Part shown: positions 27,619-37,984 of the stretch, one piece after another
Numbering within the stretch: the stretch's first letter is position 1
Layout of the letters: the number at the start of each line of letters is the position of its first letter
DNA from: Collimonas antrihumi
GTDB lineage: Bacteria; Pseudomonadota; Gammaproteobacteria; Burkholderiales; Burkholderiaceae_D
Direction: 5' to 3'
Assembly (NCBI RefSeq): GCF_018304965.1
Contig: NZ_JAGQED010000031.1
Coordinates: forward strand, 1 to 47,792
Length of the DNA stretch: 47,792 nucleotides
The notes under the pieces: generated by a model
Told to the model about the DNA's origin: nothing
Databases searched by the model: none
What the model saw: the letters and a program-made list of their open reading frames with translations, nothing else
Position numbers and translations under genes: made by a program

Positions 27619-27990
27619 GTGATCAAACTCCCGAAAATGCCATCACCGCGCCAGGCCAGCGGTCAAATGGCGGAAGATCGCGCGCTGGCTTATTTGCAGC
27701 AGCGCGGACTGAAGCTGATCGAAAGGAATTTCCGTTGCAAGGCCGGTGAAATCGATTTGATCCTGGCCGAACCGGCTTCGAACCTGCTGGTTTTTGTCGA
27801 GGTCCGGCAGCGTAACAGTCAACGCTACGGCGGTGCCGCTGCTAGCGTCACGCGTAGCAAACAAGCCAAACTCATCATTGCCGCCCAGATCTTCCTGCTG
27901 CGCTATGCCGCTCTGCCGGCCTGTCGTTTCGATGTGATTGCCATCGAAGACGATGCCATCGAATGGATCAAGCAAGCTTTCGAGGCCTGA
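27619..27990 (+). CDS. yraN: YraN / UPF0102 nuclease-like protein
   Basis: The protein has 123 residues. It follows the UPF0102 pattern: GQMAEDRALAYLQQRGLKLIERNFRCKAGEIDLIL, then VFVEVRQRNSQRYGGAAASV. This resembles the endonuclease-fold core with Asp and Glu-x-Arg/Lys residues. Its function is not established. The start used is GTG at 27619, with ATG at 27637 an alternative; neither has a strong ribosome site. It follows lpoA by 14 bp. Confidence 0.88.
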   Translation: MIKLPKMPSPRQASGQMAEDRALAYLQQRGLKLIERNFRCKAGEIDLILAEPASNLLVFVEVRQRNSQRYGGAAASVTRSKQAKLIIAAQIFLLRYAALPACRFDVIAIEDDAIEWIKQAFEA

Positions 27991-28039
27991 TTGATCTACC
28001 GTCGGCAACGGCAACGCCGCTATAATCCGGTCACCATAG

Positions 28040-29399
<1,360 letters not shown>

Positions 29400-29424
29400 G
29401 CGATTGCCTTGAAACGCTGGAGCG

Positions 29425-29460
29425 AATCGGCTTGCTAATCGGCACGTAAACCGGCTTGCT
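29425..29460 (+). repeat. Three degenerate 12-bp tandem repeats
   Basis: Three consecutive 12-mers (29425-29436, 29437-29448, 29449-29460) follow AATCGGCTTGCT with a few changes in the middle unit. They lie between dolP and its terminator. Confidence 0.6.
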
Positions 29461-29485
29461 TTTCCGCTTCTTGTCATATAACGTT

Positions 29486-29518
29486 GCCGCTGGACAAATT
29501 GTCCGGCGGCTTTTTTTT
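29486..29518 (+). terminator. Rho-independent terminator after dolP
   Basis: An 11-bp stem (29486-29496 with 29500-29510, one G-T pair) closes an AAT loop and is followed by eight T. It ends the lpoA-dolP series. The lemA ATG at 29529 begins only 10 bp after the T run, so the lemA leader overlaps the terminator. Confidence 0.85.
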
Positions 29519-29528
29519 GGGGAAAACC

Positions 29529-30119
29529 ATGATCGGGTTCATCATTTTTCTGGCAATTGTGCTTGCCATCGTATTTTGGGTGGTCGGTATTTATAACCGC
29601 CTGGTGAGTTTCCGTAACCGCTTCAAGAACGCGTTTGCCCAGATCGACGTGCAACTGAAACGCCGCTACGACCTGATTCCGAATCTGGTGGAAACCGCCA
29701 AGGGTTACATGAAGCATGAGCGTGAAACGCTGGAGGCGGTGATCTCGGCGCGCAACCAGGCGGTCAGCGCCAACGCCAAGGTCGGCGGCAACGCTACCGA
29801 TGCCGCCGCCGTGCAGCAGATGGCCGCAAGCGAAGGCGCACTCAGCGCCAGTCTTGGAAAACTGTTTGCCTTGTCGGAAGCCTACCCGGATCTGAAGGCC
29901 AATCAGAACATGATGCAACTCACCGAAGAGTTGACCGGCACGGAAAATAAAATCGGCTTCTCACGCCAGGCCTATAACGACAGCGTGATGGAATACAACA
30001 CCGCTATCGAGCAAGTCCCCGGCTCGATATTCGCCAACATGTTTACTTTCAAGCCGGCGGAACTGCTGCAGGCGACCGAAGCACCGGAAGAGCGCAAGGC
30101 GGTCAAGGTCACATTCTGA
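29529..30119 (+). CDS. lemA: LemA family membrane protein
   Basis: The protein has 196 residues. It has an N-terminal transmembrane helix (MIGFIIFLAIVLAIVFWVVGI) and then the helical LemA domain (YNRLVSFRNRFKNAFAQIDVQLKRRYDLIPNLVETAKGYM, ENKIGFSRQAYNDSVMEYNT, PGSIFANMFTFKPAELLQA). A longer frame beginning at 29484 lies in the terminator and is not the start. LemA proteins are commonly paired with an M48 protease, as here; the function is poorly known. Confidence 0.92.
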   Translation: MIGFIIFLAIVLAIVFWVVGIYNRLVSFRNRFKNAFAQIDVQLKRRYDLIPNLVETAKGYMKHERETLEAVISARNQAVSANAKVGGNATDAAAVQQMAASEGALSASLGKLFALSEAYPDLKANQNMMQLTEELTGTENKIGFSRQAYNDSVMEYNTAIEQVPGSIFANMFTFKPAELLQATEAPEERKAVKVTF

Positions 30120-30129
30120 TCAAGTCCGG

Positions 30130-30184
30130 ATCCGGCTTGAATCCGGCTTGAATCCCGCTAGAACCCAGCTAACACCCGGCCTGA
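30130..30184 (+). repeat. Five degenerate 11-bp tandem repeats
   Basis: Five 11-mers in a row follow ATCCGGCTTGA: 30130-30140 and 30141-30151 are identical, and the next three drift (units at 30152, 30163 and 30174). They fill the gap between lemA and the M48 protease gene. Confidence 0.75.
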
Positions 30185-30199
30185 AATGAACTGGCACGC

Positions 30200-32164
30200 A
30201 TGACTTTCTTTGAACAGCAGCACCAGGCGCGTCAGGAAACCAGGAAACTGGTGTTCCTTTTCGTGCTGGCGGTGATCGCAATCGTGATCGCCGTCAATCT
30301 GGCGATGGCGCTGGTATGGACCTTCAAGTTCGGCAGCCATCATGGCTTCCTGCGTCAATATCCCAAAGGTTTTTTCGAGATCAATACCTTGATCACGCTG
30401 GTGCTGATTGGCGGCGGCACCCTGATCCAGACCTTCAACCTGCGCGATGGCGGCGATGCCGTGGCCTTGATGGCCGGCGGCCGCACAGTCTCGCCATCCA
30501 GCGGCGATTTGCAAGAGCGGCGGTTGTTGAACGTGGTGGAAGAAATGGCGCTGGCTTCCGGCATTGCCTGCCCCAAGGTCTACCTGCTGGAACACGAAGA
30601 TGCGATCAATGCCTTTGCCGCCGGTTATAACCAGAATGAAGCCGTGGTCGCCGTCACGCGCGGCACTTTGAGCCGGCTCACGCGCGACGAATTGCAGGGT
30701 GTGGTCGGCCACGAGTTCAGCCATATCCTGAATGGCGACATGCGCTTGAATATCCATTTGATCGGCGTCTTGTTCGGGATCCAGATGATTGCCGGCTTCG
30801 GCCAGCAACTGATGAATGCCGGCCGCTATTGGGGCGGGCGCGACGACAAGGGACCGCCATGGCAGCTGGTGCTGTTCGTGGCCGGCCTGGTGCTGTTCGC
30901 GGTCGGCTATATCGGTATTTTTTTTGGCCGCCTGATCAAATCCGCGGTGTCGCGCCAGCGTGAATTCCTGGCTGATGCCAGCGCCGTCCAGTTCACCCGC
31001 AATCCTGAAGGCATTGGCGGCGCCTTGCGCAAGATCGGCGGCCTCACCGATGGCAAAAAAATCGGCTCGCAAATCAATCATCCGAATGCCGAACAACTCT
31101 CGCATCTGTTCCTTGGCAGCGTCCGCCCCAATTTGCTGGACGGCTGGTTTGCCACGCACCCGCCGCTGGCAGAACGCTTGAAGCGTATCTACGGCCGGAA
31201 CATGACACCGCTCGACGCACCCGAATTGGCGGTGCCGCATGCACCAATCGTTGAGCGCATGGCAGATCTGCCGTTCGTCACTGCCGGTTTGGCAGGTGCC
31301 GCGATTGTGTCAACGTCCGCGCAGATAACCGCTGGATTATCGACACCATCGCTTGAGTTCGGCAATAGCAGCGGCAGATCGCCATTGTCGCCGCAACTCG
31401 ATGGCGCGGTGCACGATCCTGTCGCAGCTTGCGCGGTAGTCTATGCACTATTGTTGGGTGACGGCGCGGAGCGCGACGCGCAACTTTCCCTACTCAACAA
31501 AGAAGCGCCGCAGCAAGCCGCCTTGGCCACTTTCCTGTCCGAGTCGATAGCGCAGTTGCCGCTCAGCGCCAGGCTGCCTTTGGTCGACTTGGCGACACCG
31601 GCATTGCGTCAACTGGCGCAACCTGAACGCGACAAGATGCTGGCGCTGGCAGACCAGCTGATCGCCGCCGACAGCCGCATCACGCTGGCCGAATTTGTGT
31701 TACAGACCATCTTGACGCGTCGCCTGGCGCCGCGCGCCGGACGTCTGGTGCCGATCAAATACAATCGCCTGTCCGAACTCAACCGCGAGGTCGCCGTGCT
31801 GCTGTCGCTGGTGGCGCATGTGGCAGTGCCTGCCAGCCATGGCGACGCCAGCGCCGCGCGCCTGGCCGTTTTCCTGCGCGGCGCGCAGCTTTGTCCGGAA
31901 CTCAAGCTCGCCGCCCAGGATTATTGCAATGGCGCCAGCCTCAGCTTCCCGCAGGTGAAGCTGGCCCTGGACCACGCCAATCAACTGGCGCCGCTGGCCA
32001 AACCGCAATTGATCAAGGCTTTGCTTGCGGTCGCCGACAACGGCGCTGAATTGCCGATTGCCAGCGCCGATATCCTGCGTGCAATTTGCGCCGGCATCGA
32101 AGCGCCGATACCGCCGGCAGTCGCCGCCACTTATCACGCCTATCCGTGGCAATTCGATAATTAA
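30200..32164 (+). CDS. M48 family metalloprotease, HtpX-like
   Basis: The protein has 654 residues. Two N-terminal transmembrane helices (LVFLFVLAVIAIVIAVNLAM and INTLITLVLIGGGTLI) precede the zincin domain, with the zinc motif HEFSH at residues 171-175 and the third ligand in REFLADASAVQF. Two more helices lie in between. The C-terminal 300 residues form an extension after the protease domain that resembles the alpha-helical tails of larger M48 proteins. It probably degrades misfolded membrane proteins. Its pairing with lemA is conserved in proteobacteria. Confidence 0.88.
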   Translation: MTFFEQQHQARQETRKLVFLFVLAVIAIVIAVNLAMALVWTFKFGSHHGFLRQYPKGFFEINTLITLVLIGGGTLIQTFNLRDGGDAVALMAGGRTVSPSSGDLQERRLLNVVEEMALASGIACPKVYLLEHEDAINAFAAGYNQNEAVVAVTRGTLSRLTRDELQGVVGHEFSHILNGDMRLNIHLIGVLFGIQMIAGFGQQLMNAGRYWGGRDDKGPPWQLVLFVAGLVLFAVGYIGIFFGRLIKSAVSRQREFLADASAVQFTRNPEGIGGALRKIGGLTDGKKIGSQINHPNAEQLSHLFLGSVRPNLLDGWFATHPPLAERLKRIYGRNMTPLDAPELAVPHAPIVERMADLPFVTAGLAGAAIVSTSAQITAGLSTPSLEFGNSSGRSPLSPQLDGAVHDPVAACAVVYALLLGDGAERDAQLSLLNKEAPQQAALATFLSESIAQLPLSARLPLVDLATPALRQLAQPERDKMLALADQLIAADSRITLAEFVLQTILTRRLAPRAGRLVPIKYNRLSELNREVAVLLSLVAHVAVPASHGDASAARLAVFLRGAQLCPELKLAAQDYCNGASLSFPQVKLALDHANQLAPLAKPQLIKALLAVADNGAELPIASADILRAICAGIEAPIPPAVAATYHAYPWQFDN

Positions 32165-32209
32165 TTCACAATAATTCTGTCGCTTTCGGCAAGTCCTCGA
32201 TCAGATCGT

Positions 32210-32215
32210 TATAAT
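32210..32215 (+). promoter_or_regulatory. TATAAT -10 box for the thioredoxin gene
   Basis: A perfect TATAAT lies 35 bp before the ATG at 32251. The -35 side is weak (TTCGGC-type sequence near 32185). This suggests the gene has its own promoter downstream of the protease gene. Confidence 0.4.
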
Positions 32216-32250
32216 GAACATTCTCGGGTTTCCCCGTATTGGATGTGGTC

Positions 32251-32781
32251 ATGCAAGCTCAAGTTGAAAATACCGCCGGTAAACGGCTTTGGATCAAGGC
32301 TGCGGGTGCTGTAGCGGTGGTAGCGCTGGCGCTGGCCGGCTACATGTCGATGTCGAACACGCATGCCGCGCCCGACGTCTCGTTTACCAATCTGAAGGGT
32401 GAACAGGTGTCGCTGAAGAACTTGCGCGGCAAAGTGGTGATGGTGAATTTCTGGGCCACCAGCTGCACCACCTGTGTCGCCGAGATGCCGCAAATGGTGC
32501 AAACCTACAATATGTACAAGGATAAGGGCCTCGACTATGTCGCCGTGGCAATGAGCTACGACCCGCCTAACTACGTGTTGAATTTCGTGCAAACCCGCAG
32601 CCTGCCGTTCCAGGTGACGCTGGATACGCAAAGCAAGCTGGCCAATTCCTTCGGCGATGTCAAGCTGACACCGACTACCTTTGTCATCGACAAGCAAGGC
32701 AATATCATCAAGCGCTACGTTGGCGCACCCAAGTTTGAAGAGTTGCACGCACTACTGGATAAAGCACTGGCAGCAGCATAA
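32251..32781 (+). CDS. TlpA-like periplasmic thiol-disulfide protein
   Basis: The protein has 176 residues. An N-terminal membrane anchor (LWIKAAGAVAVVALALAGYM) precedes a TlpA/AhpC-TSA thioredoxin fold with active-site WATSCTTC (Cys72, Cys75) and the cis-Pro segment KLTPTTFVIDKQGNIIKRYVG. The CTTC dithiol differs from the CxPC type and suggests a reducing role in the periplasm, for example in cytochrome maturation or repair of oxidised thiols; this is inference. An ATG four codons upstream is an alternative start. Confidence 0.85.
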   Translation: MQAQVENTAGKRLWIKAAGAVAVVALALAGYMSMSNTHAAPDVSFTNLKGEQVSLKNLRGKVVMVNFWATSCTTCVAEMPQMVQTYNMYKDKGLDYVAVAMSYDPPNYVLNFVQTRSLPFQVTLDTQSKLANSFGDVKLTPTTFVIDKQGNIIKRYVGAPKFEELHALLDKALAAA

Positions 32782-32786
32782 AAAAT

Positions 32787-32810
32787 GGGCGCATCAAGCG
32801 CCCTTTTTTT
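32787..32810 (+). terminator. Rho-independent terminator after the thioredoxin gene
   Basis: The stem GGGCGC (32787-32792) pairs with GCGCCC (32798-32803) around an ATCAA loop, followed by seven T. Confidence 0.9.
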
Positions 32811-32830
32811 ATGCCTGCATGAAATCCAAT

Positions 32831-33343
32831 CTATCTCGACGTCGCTGCACGCGAAGCCGTATCGTACAAGCCCGAGGCGGTGCGTAACAGCTTTGCTGCA
32901 TCACCCAACGCCTGGTTCGACAAACCGGTATCAGACAGCACCGTAATCAGGCACTCCTCGCGCATTTCGCGATATTTGAGACACAGTGCGTAACCGCTCT
33001 CAGTAGCCGAGAAATAAGCCTCCTTGCCTACTTTTTCGCTTTTTACATAGCCGGCTTTTACCAGTTTCTTCAATGCGTAACTGGCAATATGCGTATCCTC
33101 GATATTCAACACGAAGCAGATGTCGGCCAGGCTCTTTTTGCGTTCACGGTGACAAACATGATGCAACAAAGAAACTTCGACCGGAGTCATATCCTTGACG
33201 CCGGCAGCCGACATGCAACGCGCCATCCAGCGATTAAACGCATTGCCGGCAATGATCAATGCGTATTCCAGCTCAGACAGTTCGACACTGCTTTCCGAAG
33301 CCAGATGAGCAGAAGACAGGATTTTAGGGGCAGTAACGTTCAT
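32831..33343 (-). CDS. MarR-type winged-helix regulator
   Basis: The protein has 170 residues. The start at 33343 follows AGGAAA; a longer frame seven codons upstream is less likely. It has a MarR-like arrangement: helical N-terminus (EYALIIAGNAFNRWMARCM), winged helix (SLADICFVLNIEDTHIASYALKKLVKAGYVKSEKVGKEAYFSATESGYALC) and a C-terminal helix pair. It resembles the predicted MarR-family regulators of COG5631. The ligand and target are unknown; it is divergent from the pxp operon, which may be its target. Confidence 0.75.
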   Translation of the reverse strand: MNVTAPKILSSAHLASESSVELSELEYALIIAGNAFNRWMARCMSAAGVKDMTPVEVSLLHHVCHRERKKSLADICFVLNIEDTHIASYALKKLVKAGYVKSEKVGKEAYFSATESGYALCLKYREMREECLITVLSDTGLSNQALGDAAKLLRTASGLYDTASRAATSR

Positions 33344-33553
33344 ACATTTCCTACAAAACGCCAAGAAAAATTAATCATACAACTAGTTTCGCTAAAAACC
33401 AGAGCGAATTTATGCCTGCGTTTCTGCAACAACACAAACTATTTACACACAAATTATTGACATTTTATTTTTGATGAACGATATTGCCCCTTGATTAAGC
33501 TCTTGGTAATAAAGAGTAAGCTTGTTGGGGGTAGACTAATTCAGCACGCTGCG

Positions 33554-33577
33554 ACGGCTGCTAACACGGCTGCTAAC
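33554..33577 (+). repeat. Two exact 12-bp tandem repeats upstream of pxpB
   Basis: ACGGCTGCTAAC occurs twice in tandem (33554-33565, 33566-33577) in the 361-bp gap between the MarR-type gene and pxpB. Apart from this, I see no gene in the gap; the part next to the regulator gene is AT-rich and would contain the divergent promoters. Confidence 0.7.
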
Positions 33578-33704
33578 TTATTCCGCCATTTCTTTGCAAT
33601 TCAACGTGTTGTTCAAGCAGTCGAGGACAGAGTCATGCGCCGCCTCGCGGCATTTCTCTCTGCGCCGCAACTGCCGACTATTCTGCCGAAGGAAGCTAGC
33701 CGTC

Positions 33705-34358
33705 ATGACTCAAGCCGTCATACAAGCTCTTGGTGAAAGCGCCCTGATATTGAATGCAGGCGCCAGCGCCACCCTGGAATGCCAACAGCGCTTGTGGGCC
33801 ATCGCCGCCAAAGCCTCGCATTGGCCACACGTGCGCGACGTCGTACCGGGCATGAATAACCTGACAATCCTGTTCGATCCGCTAGCAGCCGATGCGCAGC
33901 AACTGGCAGATAAACTCCAGAGCGCATGGGACGCCGCCTCAATCAGTCAAAAGGCCGGGCGAAAAATCGACATTCCGGTGGTCTATGGCGGTGCCAGCGG
34001 CCCCGACCTGGAAGAAGTCGCACGTCACACCGGCTTGTCGCCGGCGGAGATCGTCAAACGCCATACGGCGGCTGAATATATCGTCTATTTCATCGGCTTC
34101 CAGCCGGGCTTTCCTTACCTCGGCGGGCTCGATCCGCAACTGGCCACCCCGCGCCGCAGCGAGCCACGGCTGGTAGTGCCGGCCGGCTCGGTCGGCATTG
34201 GCGGCAGCCAGACCGGGATTTATCCGGCGGCCTCGCCCGGCGGCTGGCAACTGATCGGCCATAGCGCGCTGCAGCTGTTCGATCCTGCCGCCAATCCTCC
34301 TACCTTGCTGCAACCGGGTGACCACGTACGTTTCGTCGCCAGCGAGGTGATTGCATGA
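33705..34358 (+). CDS. pxpB: 5-oxoprolinase subunit PxpB
   Basis: The protein has 217 residues of the KipI/PxpB family. The motifs are VIQALGESALILNAG, HVRDVVPGMNNLTILFDP, IDIPVVYGGASGPDLEEVARHTGLS, YFIGFQPGFPYLGGLD and PAGSVGIGGSQTGIYPAASPGGWQLIGH. PxpB, PxpC and PxpA together hydrolyse 5-oxoproline to glutamate with ATP. Translation starts at 33705 (MTQAVIQALG); a longer frame lacks homology. Its stop overlaps the pxpC start (ATGA). Confidence 0.92.
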   Translation: MTQAVIQALGESALILNAGASATLECQQRLWAIAAKASHWPHVRDVVPGMNNLTILFDPLAADAQQLADKLQSAWDAASISQKAGRKIDIPVVYGGASGPDLEEVARHTGLSPAEIVKRHTAAEYIVYFIGFQPGFPYLGGLDPQLATPRRSEPRLVVPAGSVGIGGSQTGIYPAASPGGWQLIGHSALQLFDPAANPPTLLQPGDHVRFVASEVIA

Positions 34359-35359
34359 TCAAGATCCTCCGCGCCGGGCGCATCAATTCGGTCCAGGACA
34401 TGGGCCGCAGCGGCTTTCGCCATCTCGGCATCTGCCAGTCCGGAGCGCTGGACCGCACCGCGCTCGCCATCGCCAATCTGCTGGTAGGTAATCCGCGCGA
34501 CGCTGCCGCTATCGAATTCACGCTCGGCCCGTGCCAGCTGGAGTTTGGATTCGACACCCGCATCGCCTTGGGTGGCGCCGATTTCGCGGCGGCGCTGGAT
34601 GGCCGCGCCCTGCCGCCGTGGTGGAGTGTGCGGGTACGTGCCGGACAAATTCTGAAGCTGGAAGCAGCACGTCACGGGATGCGCGCTTACCTGGCGGTCG
34701 CCGGCGGCATCAACTCCGCAACCCAGCTGGGTTCGCGCGCCACCGATCTGCAGGCCGGCTTTGGCGGCCACGGCGGCCGCGCCCTGACCGAAGGCGACGG
34801 CCTGTCTGCCGGCGAGTTGAACGACCCGGCCGCGCCGCTGCATACTGCGGCGTCTTTCGGTGTGCGGCCGCCCTCCTGGTACCAGGCCGACGATACCGAA
34901 ACACTGGCGATCCGCGTCATACCCGGCCCTGAATACGAGCTGTTCACGGTGGCGGCACAAAAAACCTTCTGGAACGGCAGCTGGACCTTGACGCCGCAAA
35001 GCAATCGCATGGGCTTTCGCCTGAGCGGGCCGGAACTGAAGATCAAGAAAGGCGGCGACCTGCTGTCCCATGGCGTGCTGCCTGGAGTCATCCAGGTGCC
35101 GCCTGCCGGCCAGCCCATCGTCTTGATGGCGGATGCCCAAACCACCGGCGGCTATCCAAAAATAGGCGTGGTGATCGGCGCCGACCTGGCCAAGCTGGCA
35201 CAGCTGCGCTTCAATCGCACCATACAGTTTGTCGAATGCGACGCCGCCCAGGCGCGCGAGGAATTGCGCCAGGAAGCGGCATACCTACAGCAAATCGAAA
35301 CCGCGATGCACTGGTTGCGTCCGGCCAAAAAGGGAGCAGAGCATGCCCACGAAAGATAA
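34355..35359 (+). CDS. pxpC: 5-oxoprolinase subunit PxpC
   Basis: The protein has 334 residues of the KipA/biotin-dependent-carboxylase-like family. Motifs include [68 protein letters not shown] and [13 protein letters not shown]. It partners PxpB. Its end overlaps the pxpA start by 17 bp, so the three subunits are tightly coupled. Confidence 0.92.
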   Translation: MIKILRAGRINSVQDMGRSGFRHLGICQSGALDRTALAIANLLVGNPRDAAAIEFTLGPCQLEFGFDTRIALGGADFAAALDGRALPPWWSVRVRAGQILKLEAARHGMRAYLAVAGGINSATQLGSRATDLQAGFGGHGGRALTEGDGLSAGELNDPAAPLHTAASFGVRPPSWYQADDTETLAIRVIPGPEYELFTVAAQKTFWNGSWTLTPQSNRMGFRLSGPELKIKKGGDLLSHGVLPGVIQVPPAGQPIVLMADAQTTGGYPKIGVVIGADLAKLAQLRFNRTIQFVECDAAQAREELRQEAAYLQQIETAMHWLRPAKKGAEHAHER

Positions 35360-36158
35360 ACGACAAAGTAAGCGACACCAACAAGTCGACCTTAACGCCG
35401 ACCTCGGCGAACAAAGCAACGGTAGCGACGAAGCATTACTGGCGCTGGTAAGTTCCGCCAACATCGCTTGCGGCTGGCACGCCGGCAGCGCCTTGATGAT
35501 GCAGCAATGCGTGACGTGGGCGGTAGCGCAAGAAGTCGCCATCGGCGCCCATCCGAGTTTTCCCGATCGCGACAATTTCGGCCGCACCGAAATGCAGCTT
35601 CCGGCCAACGAAATCTACAGCGGCGTGCAGTATCAGATCGGTGCACTGGCGGCGATTGCCGGCGCCCATGGCGCGCAGCTGGCGCACGTCAAGCCGCACG
35701 GCGCGCTGTACAACATGGCAGCGCGCGATGCCGCACTGGCCGACACCATCGTCGCTGCGATCCGCGACGTCGATCCGGCGCTGGCCTTGTTCGGCCTGGC
35801 CGGCAGCGAGCTGATCGCCGCCGCCCATCGCGCCGGCCTGCTGGCGGTGGAAGAAGTATTTGCCGACCGCGGCTACATGGCGGACGGCAGCCTGGTCAAG
35901 CGTGGCACACCCGGCGCCCTGATCGAAGACGAAGAGCAGGCATTGGCACAAACCATGCATATGATCCGTGACGGCAAAGTGCACGCGATCGACGGCAGCT
36001 GGGCGCCGGTCAAGGCAGATACAGTGTGCCTGCACGGCGACGGTGCGCATGCGCTGGCGTTTGCGCACCGTATCCATGACGAACTGACGCAGCAAGGCAT
36101 CGCCATCCGCGCGCCTCGGATAGCAACCGCCGAGACCCTGTTTCCACTGCTAGGCTAA
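35343..36158 (+). CDS. pxpA: 5-oxoprolinase subunit PxpA (LamB/YcsF family)
   Basis: The protein has 271 residues. Family motifs are [89 protein letters not shown] and [11 protein letters not shown]. PxpA is thought to bear the hydrolytic site of 5-oxoprolinase. GGGAG precedes the start at 35343. It is followed by a 114-bp gap with short tandem repeats. Confidence 0.93.
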   Translation: MPTKDKRQSKRHQQVDLNADLGEQSNGSDEALLALVSSANIACGWHAGSALMMQQCVTWAVAQEVAIGAHPSFPDRDNFGRTEMQLPANEIYSGVQYQIGALAAIAGAHGAQLAHVKPHGALYNMAARDAALADTIVAAIRDVDPALALFGLAGSELIAAAHRAGLLAVEEVFADRGYMADGSLVKRGTPGALIEDEEQALAQTMHMIRDGKVHAIDGSWAPVKADTVCLHGDGAHALAFAHRIHDELTQQGIAIRAPRIATAETLFPLLG

Positions 36159-36164
36159 GTAATC

Positions 36165-36215
36165 AGTAACATCACAGTAGCGTCACAGTAACACCAGATA
36201 ACACCCGATAACACC
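36165..36215 (+). repeat. Degenerate 10-11-bp tandem repeats after pxpA
   Basis: AGTAACATCAC and AGTAGCGTCAC (11-mers from 36165) are followed by AGTAACACC and two near-identical 10-mers (AGATAACACC, CGATAACACC) ending at 36215. Confidence 0.6.
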
Positions 36216-36272
36216 AAAAAATCAACAGAACCGGCGGCGCGGCAACGACCGCCTCAACATCAGGAGATAGCA

Positions 36273-36992
36273 ATGACCGTAACAGAATTATTGCCGCTCA
36301 TCGGCATACCGATCGTAGTGGCAGGCTTTGCCTTGAAATTCAACCCCTTGCTGGTGGTGACCGTGGCGGGTCTGTCTACCGGGCTCGCGGTTGGCATGGA
36401 TATCGGCACTTTGCTGGAAACCTTTGGCGAGAAATTCATCAACAGCCGTTCGCTGGCTGTCTATGTGTTGATCCTGCCAGTGATCGGCCTGCTTGAAAGT
36501 TACGGCTTGAAAGAACGCGCGCAAGACTGGATTTCGAGCATGGCCGCCGCCACCTCGGCACGTATCCTGATGTTGTACTTTGTGTTGCGCCAAGGTTTCG
36601 GCGCGCTCGGCCTGACCTATATCGGCGGCCAGGCACAAACCGTGCGGCCGCTGCTGGCGCCGATGGTTGAGGGCGCCGCTACCGCGCGCCACGGCGAATT
36701 GCCGCTGCACATCCGCGACAAGCTGCGTGCGCATTCCGCTGCTTGCGACAACATCGCCGTGTTCTTCGGCGAAGACATTTTCATTGCCTTCGGCGCGGTG
36801 CTGCTGATGGATGCCTTCCTCAAGGAAAACGGCATTCTCGGTATCGAACCGCTGCATCTCGGCTTGTGGGCCATTCCCACTGCTATCGCGGCGCTGATCA
36901 TTCACATGTTCCGCCTGGTGCGGCTTGACGCCAGCATCGCGCGCGACGTCGCCGACTGGAAAAAAACTGAAGGAAACGAGGTAACAGCATGA
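36273..36992 (+). CDS. DUF969 membrane protein, putative pyroglutamate permease part
   Basis: The protein has 239 residues with at least five hydrophobic helices (LLPLIGIPIVVAGFALKF, LLVVTVAGLSTGLAVGMDIG, LAVYVLILPVIGLLESYG, ARILMLYFVLRQGFGALGL, IFIAFGAVLLMDAFL). It matches DUF969. With the next gene (DUF979) it forms a pair typically placed beside pxpABC and pcp; a role as a 5-oxoproline transporter is a common inference and unproven here. A GGAGATAGCA site precedes the ATG. Confidence 0.85.
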   Translation: MTVTELLPLIGIPIVVAGFALKFNPLLVVTVAGLSTGLAVGMDIGTLLETFGEKFINSRSLAVYVLILPVIGLLESYGLKERAQDWISSMAAATSARILMLYFVLRQGFGALGLTYIGGQAQTVRPLLAPMVEGAATARHGELPLHIRDKLRAHSAACDNIAVFFGEDIFIAFGAVLLMDAFLKENGILGIEPLHLGLWAIPTAIAALIIHMFRLVRLDASIARDVADWKKTEGNEVTA

Positions 36993-37975
36993 GCGCCCTG
37001 ATCACCATCAATGAGATCTACTACCTGATCGGCGTCATCCTCATGCTGCTGGTTGGCATGACCTTGCGCGACAAGGGCAATCCGAAACGCATGACTACCG
37101 CCTTGTTCTGGTTCCTGTTCGGCACGGTATTCCTGTTCAGCGATTTGCTGGTTTCCGCACTTGGCAAGTCGATGGCCTACCGGATCATCGGCGTGGAGGT
37201 CGTGCTGATTTCGTTAATCGCCGGATTCGGCTTGCTGTCCATCGGTTCGTACAAACAACGCAGCCATGACGAGCGTCAGGCGTCGGCCAATCAGATCGGC
37301 AACTGGATTTTCTTGCCTGCCGTGCTGATCCCGGTAGTTACCGTACTGTGCACGGTTCTGCTGAAGGGTGTGTCGGTCGGCGGCGTCTATCTGCTCGATC
37401 AGAAACAGCTGACGCTGGCGGCGCTGTGCGTAGGCTGTATCAGCGCAATCCTGGCTGGCTGGAAACTGACCGGCGGCACACCGCTGCACGCCGTGCGTGA
37501 ATCGCGCCGGCTGCTCGACGCCATCGGCTGGGCCGCTGTCCTGCCGCAAATGCTGGCGATGCTCGGTGGCGTGTTCGTTGCTGCGCAAACCGGCAAGTCG
37601 GTGCAAGAAGTCGTCAGCCTGTTCGTCAATCCGGACAGCCGTTTCATGCTGGTGGTGATTTACTGCGTCGGCATGGCCTTGTTCACCATGATCATGGGTA
37701 ACGCCTTTGCTGCCTTCCCGGTATTGACCGCCGGCATTGCCCTGCCCTTCCTGATCACTGTCCATCACGCCGATCCGGCGCCGCTGGTGACTATCGGCAT
37801 GCTGGCCGGTTATTGCGGTACATTGATGACACCGATGGGCGCCAACTACAACATCGTGCCGGCGGCGCTGTTGGAATTAAAGGATAAATACCTGGTGATC
37901 AAAACCCAGATTCCGACGGCATTGACACTATTGGCAGCGAATATACTGTTGATGTATTTCCTCATATTCCGCTAA
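36989..37975 (+). CDS. DUF979 membrane protein, partner of DUF969
   Basis: The protein has 328 residues with about nine hydrophobic segments. It overlaps the DUF969 stop (ATGA). The pattern matches DUF979 (YYLIGVILMLLVGMTLRDKGNPKR, VEVVLISLIAGFGLLSIG, AGYCGTLMTPMGANYNIVPAALLEL). Polar helix breaks near GNAFAAFPVLTAGI and GTLMTPMGANYNIV resemble substrate-path segments of transporters. It is co-translated with DUF969, so the two probably form one membrane complex. Confidence 0.85.
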   Translation: MSALITINEIYYLIGVILMLLVGMTLRDKGNPKRMTTALFWFLFGTVFLFSDLLVSALGKSMAYRIIGVEVVLISLIAGFGLLSIGSYKQRSHDERQASANQIGNWIFLPAVLIPVVTVLCTVLLKGVSVGGVYLLDQKQLTLAALCVGCISAILAGWKLTGGTPLHAVRESRRLLDAIGWAAVLPQMLAMLGGVFVAAQTGKSVQEVVSLFVNPDSRFMLVVIYCVGMALFTMIMGNAFAAFPVLTAGIALPFLITVHHADPAPLVTIGMLAGYCGTLMTPMGANYNIVPAALLELKDKYLVIKTQIPTALTLLAANILLMYFLIFR

Positions 37976-37984
37976 GGAGACACC

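Noticed and set aside
30158-31240. A 360-codon minus-strand frame opposite the M48 protease gene
   Set aside because: Antisense shadow with a His/Gln-rich composition; the plus strand carries a clear zincin.
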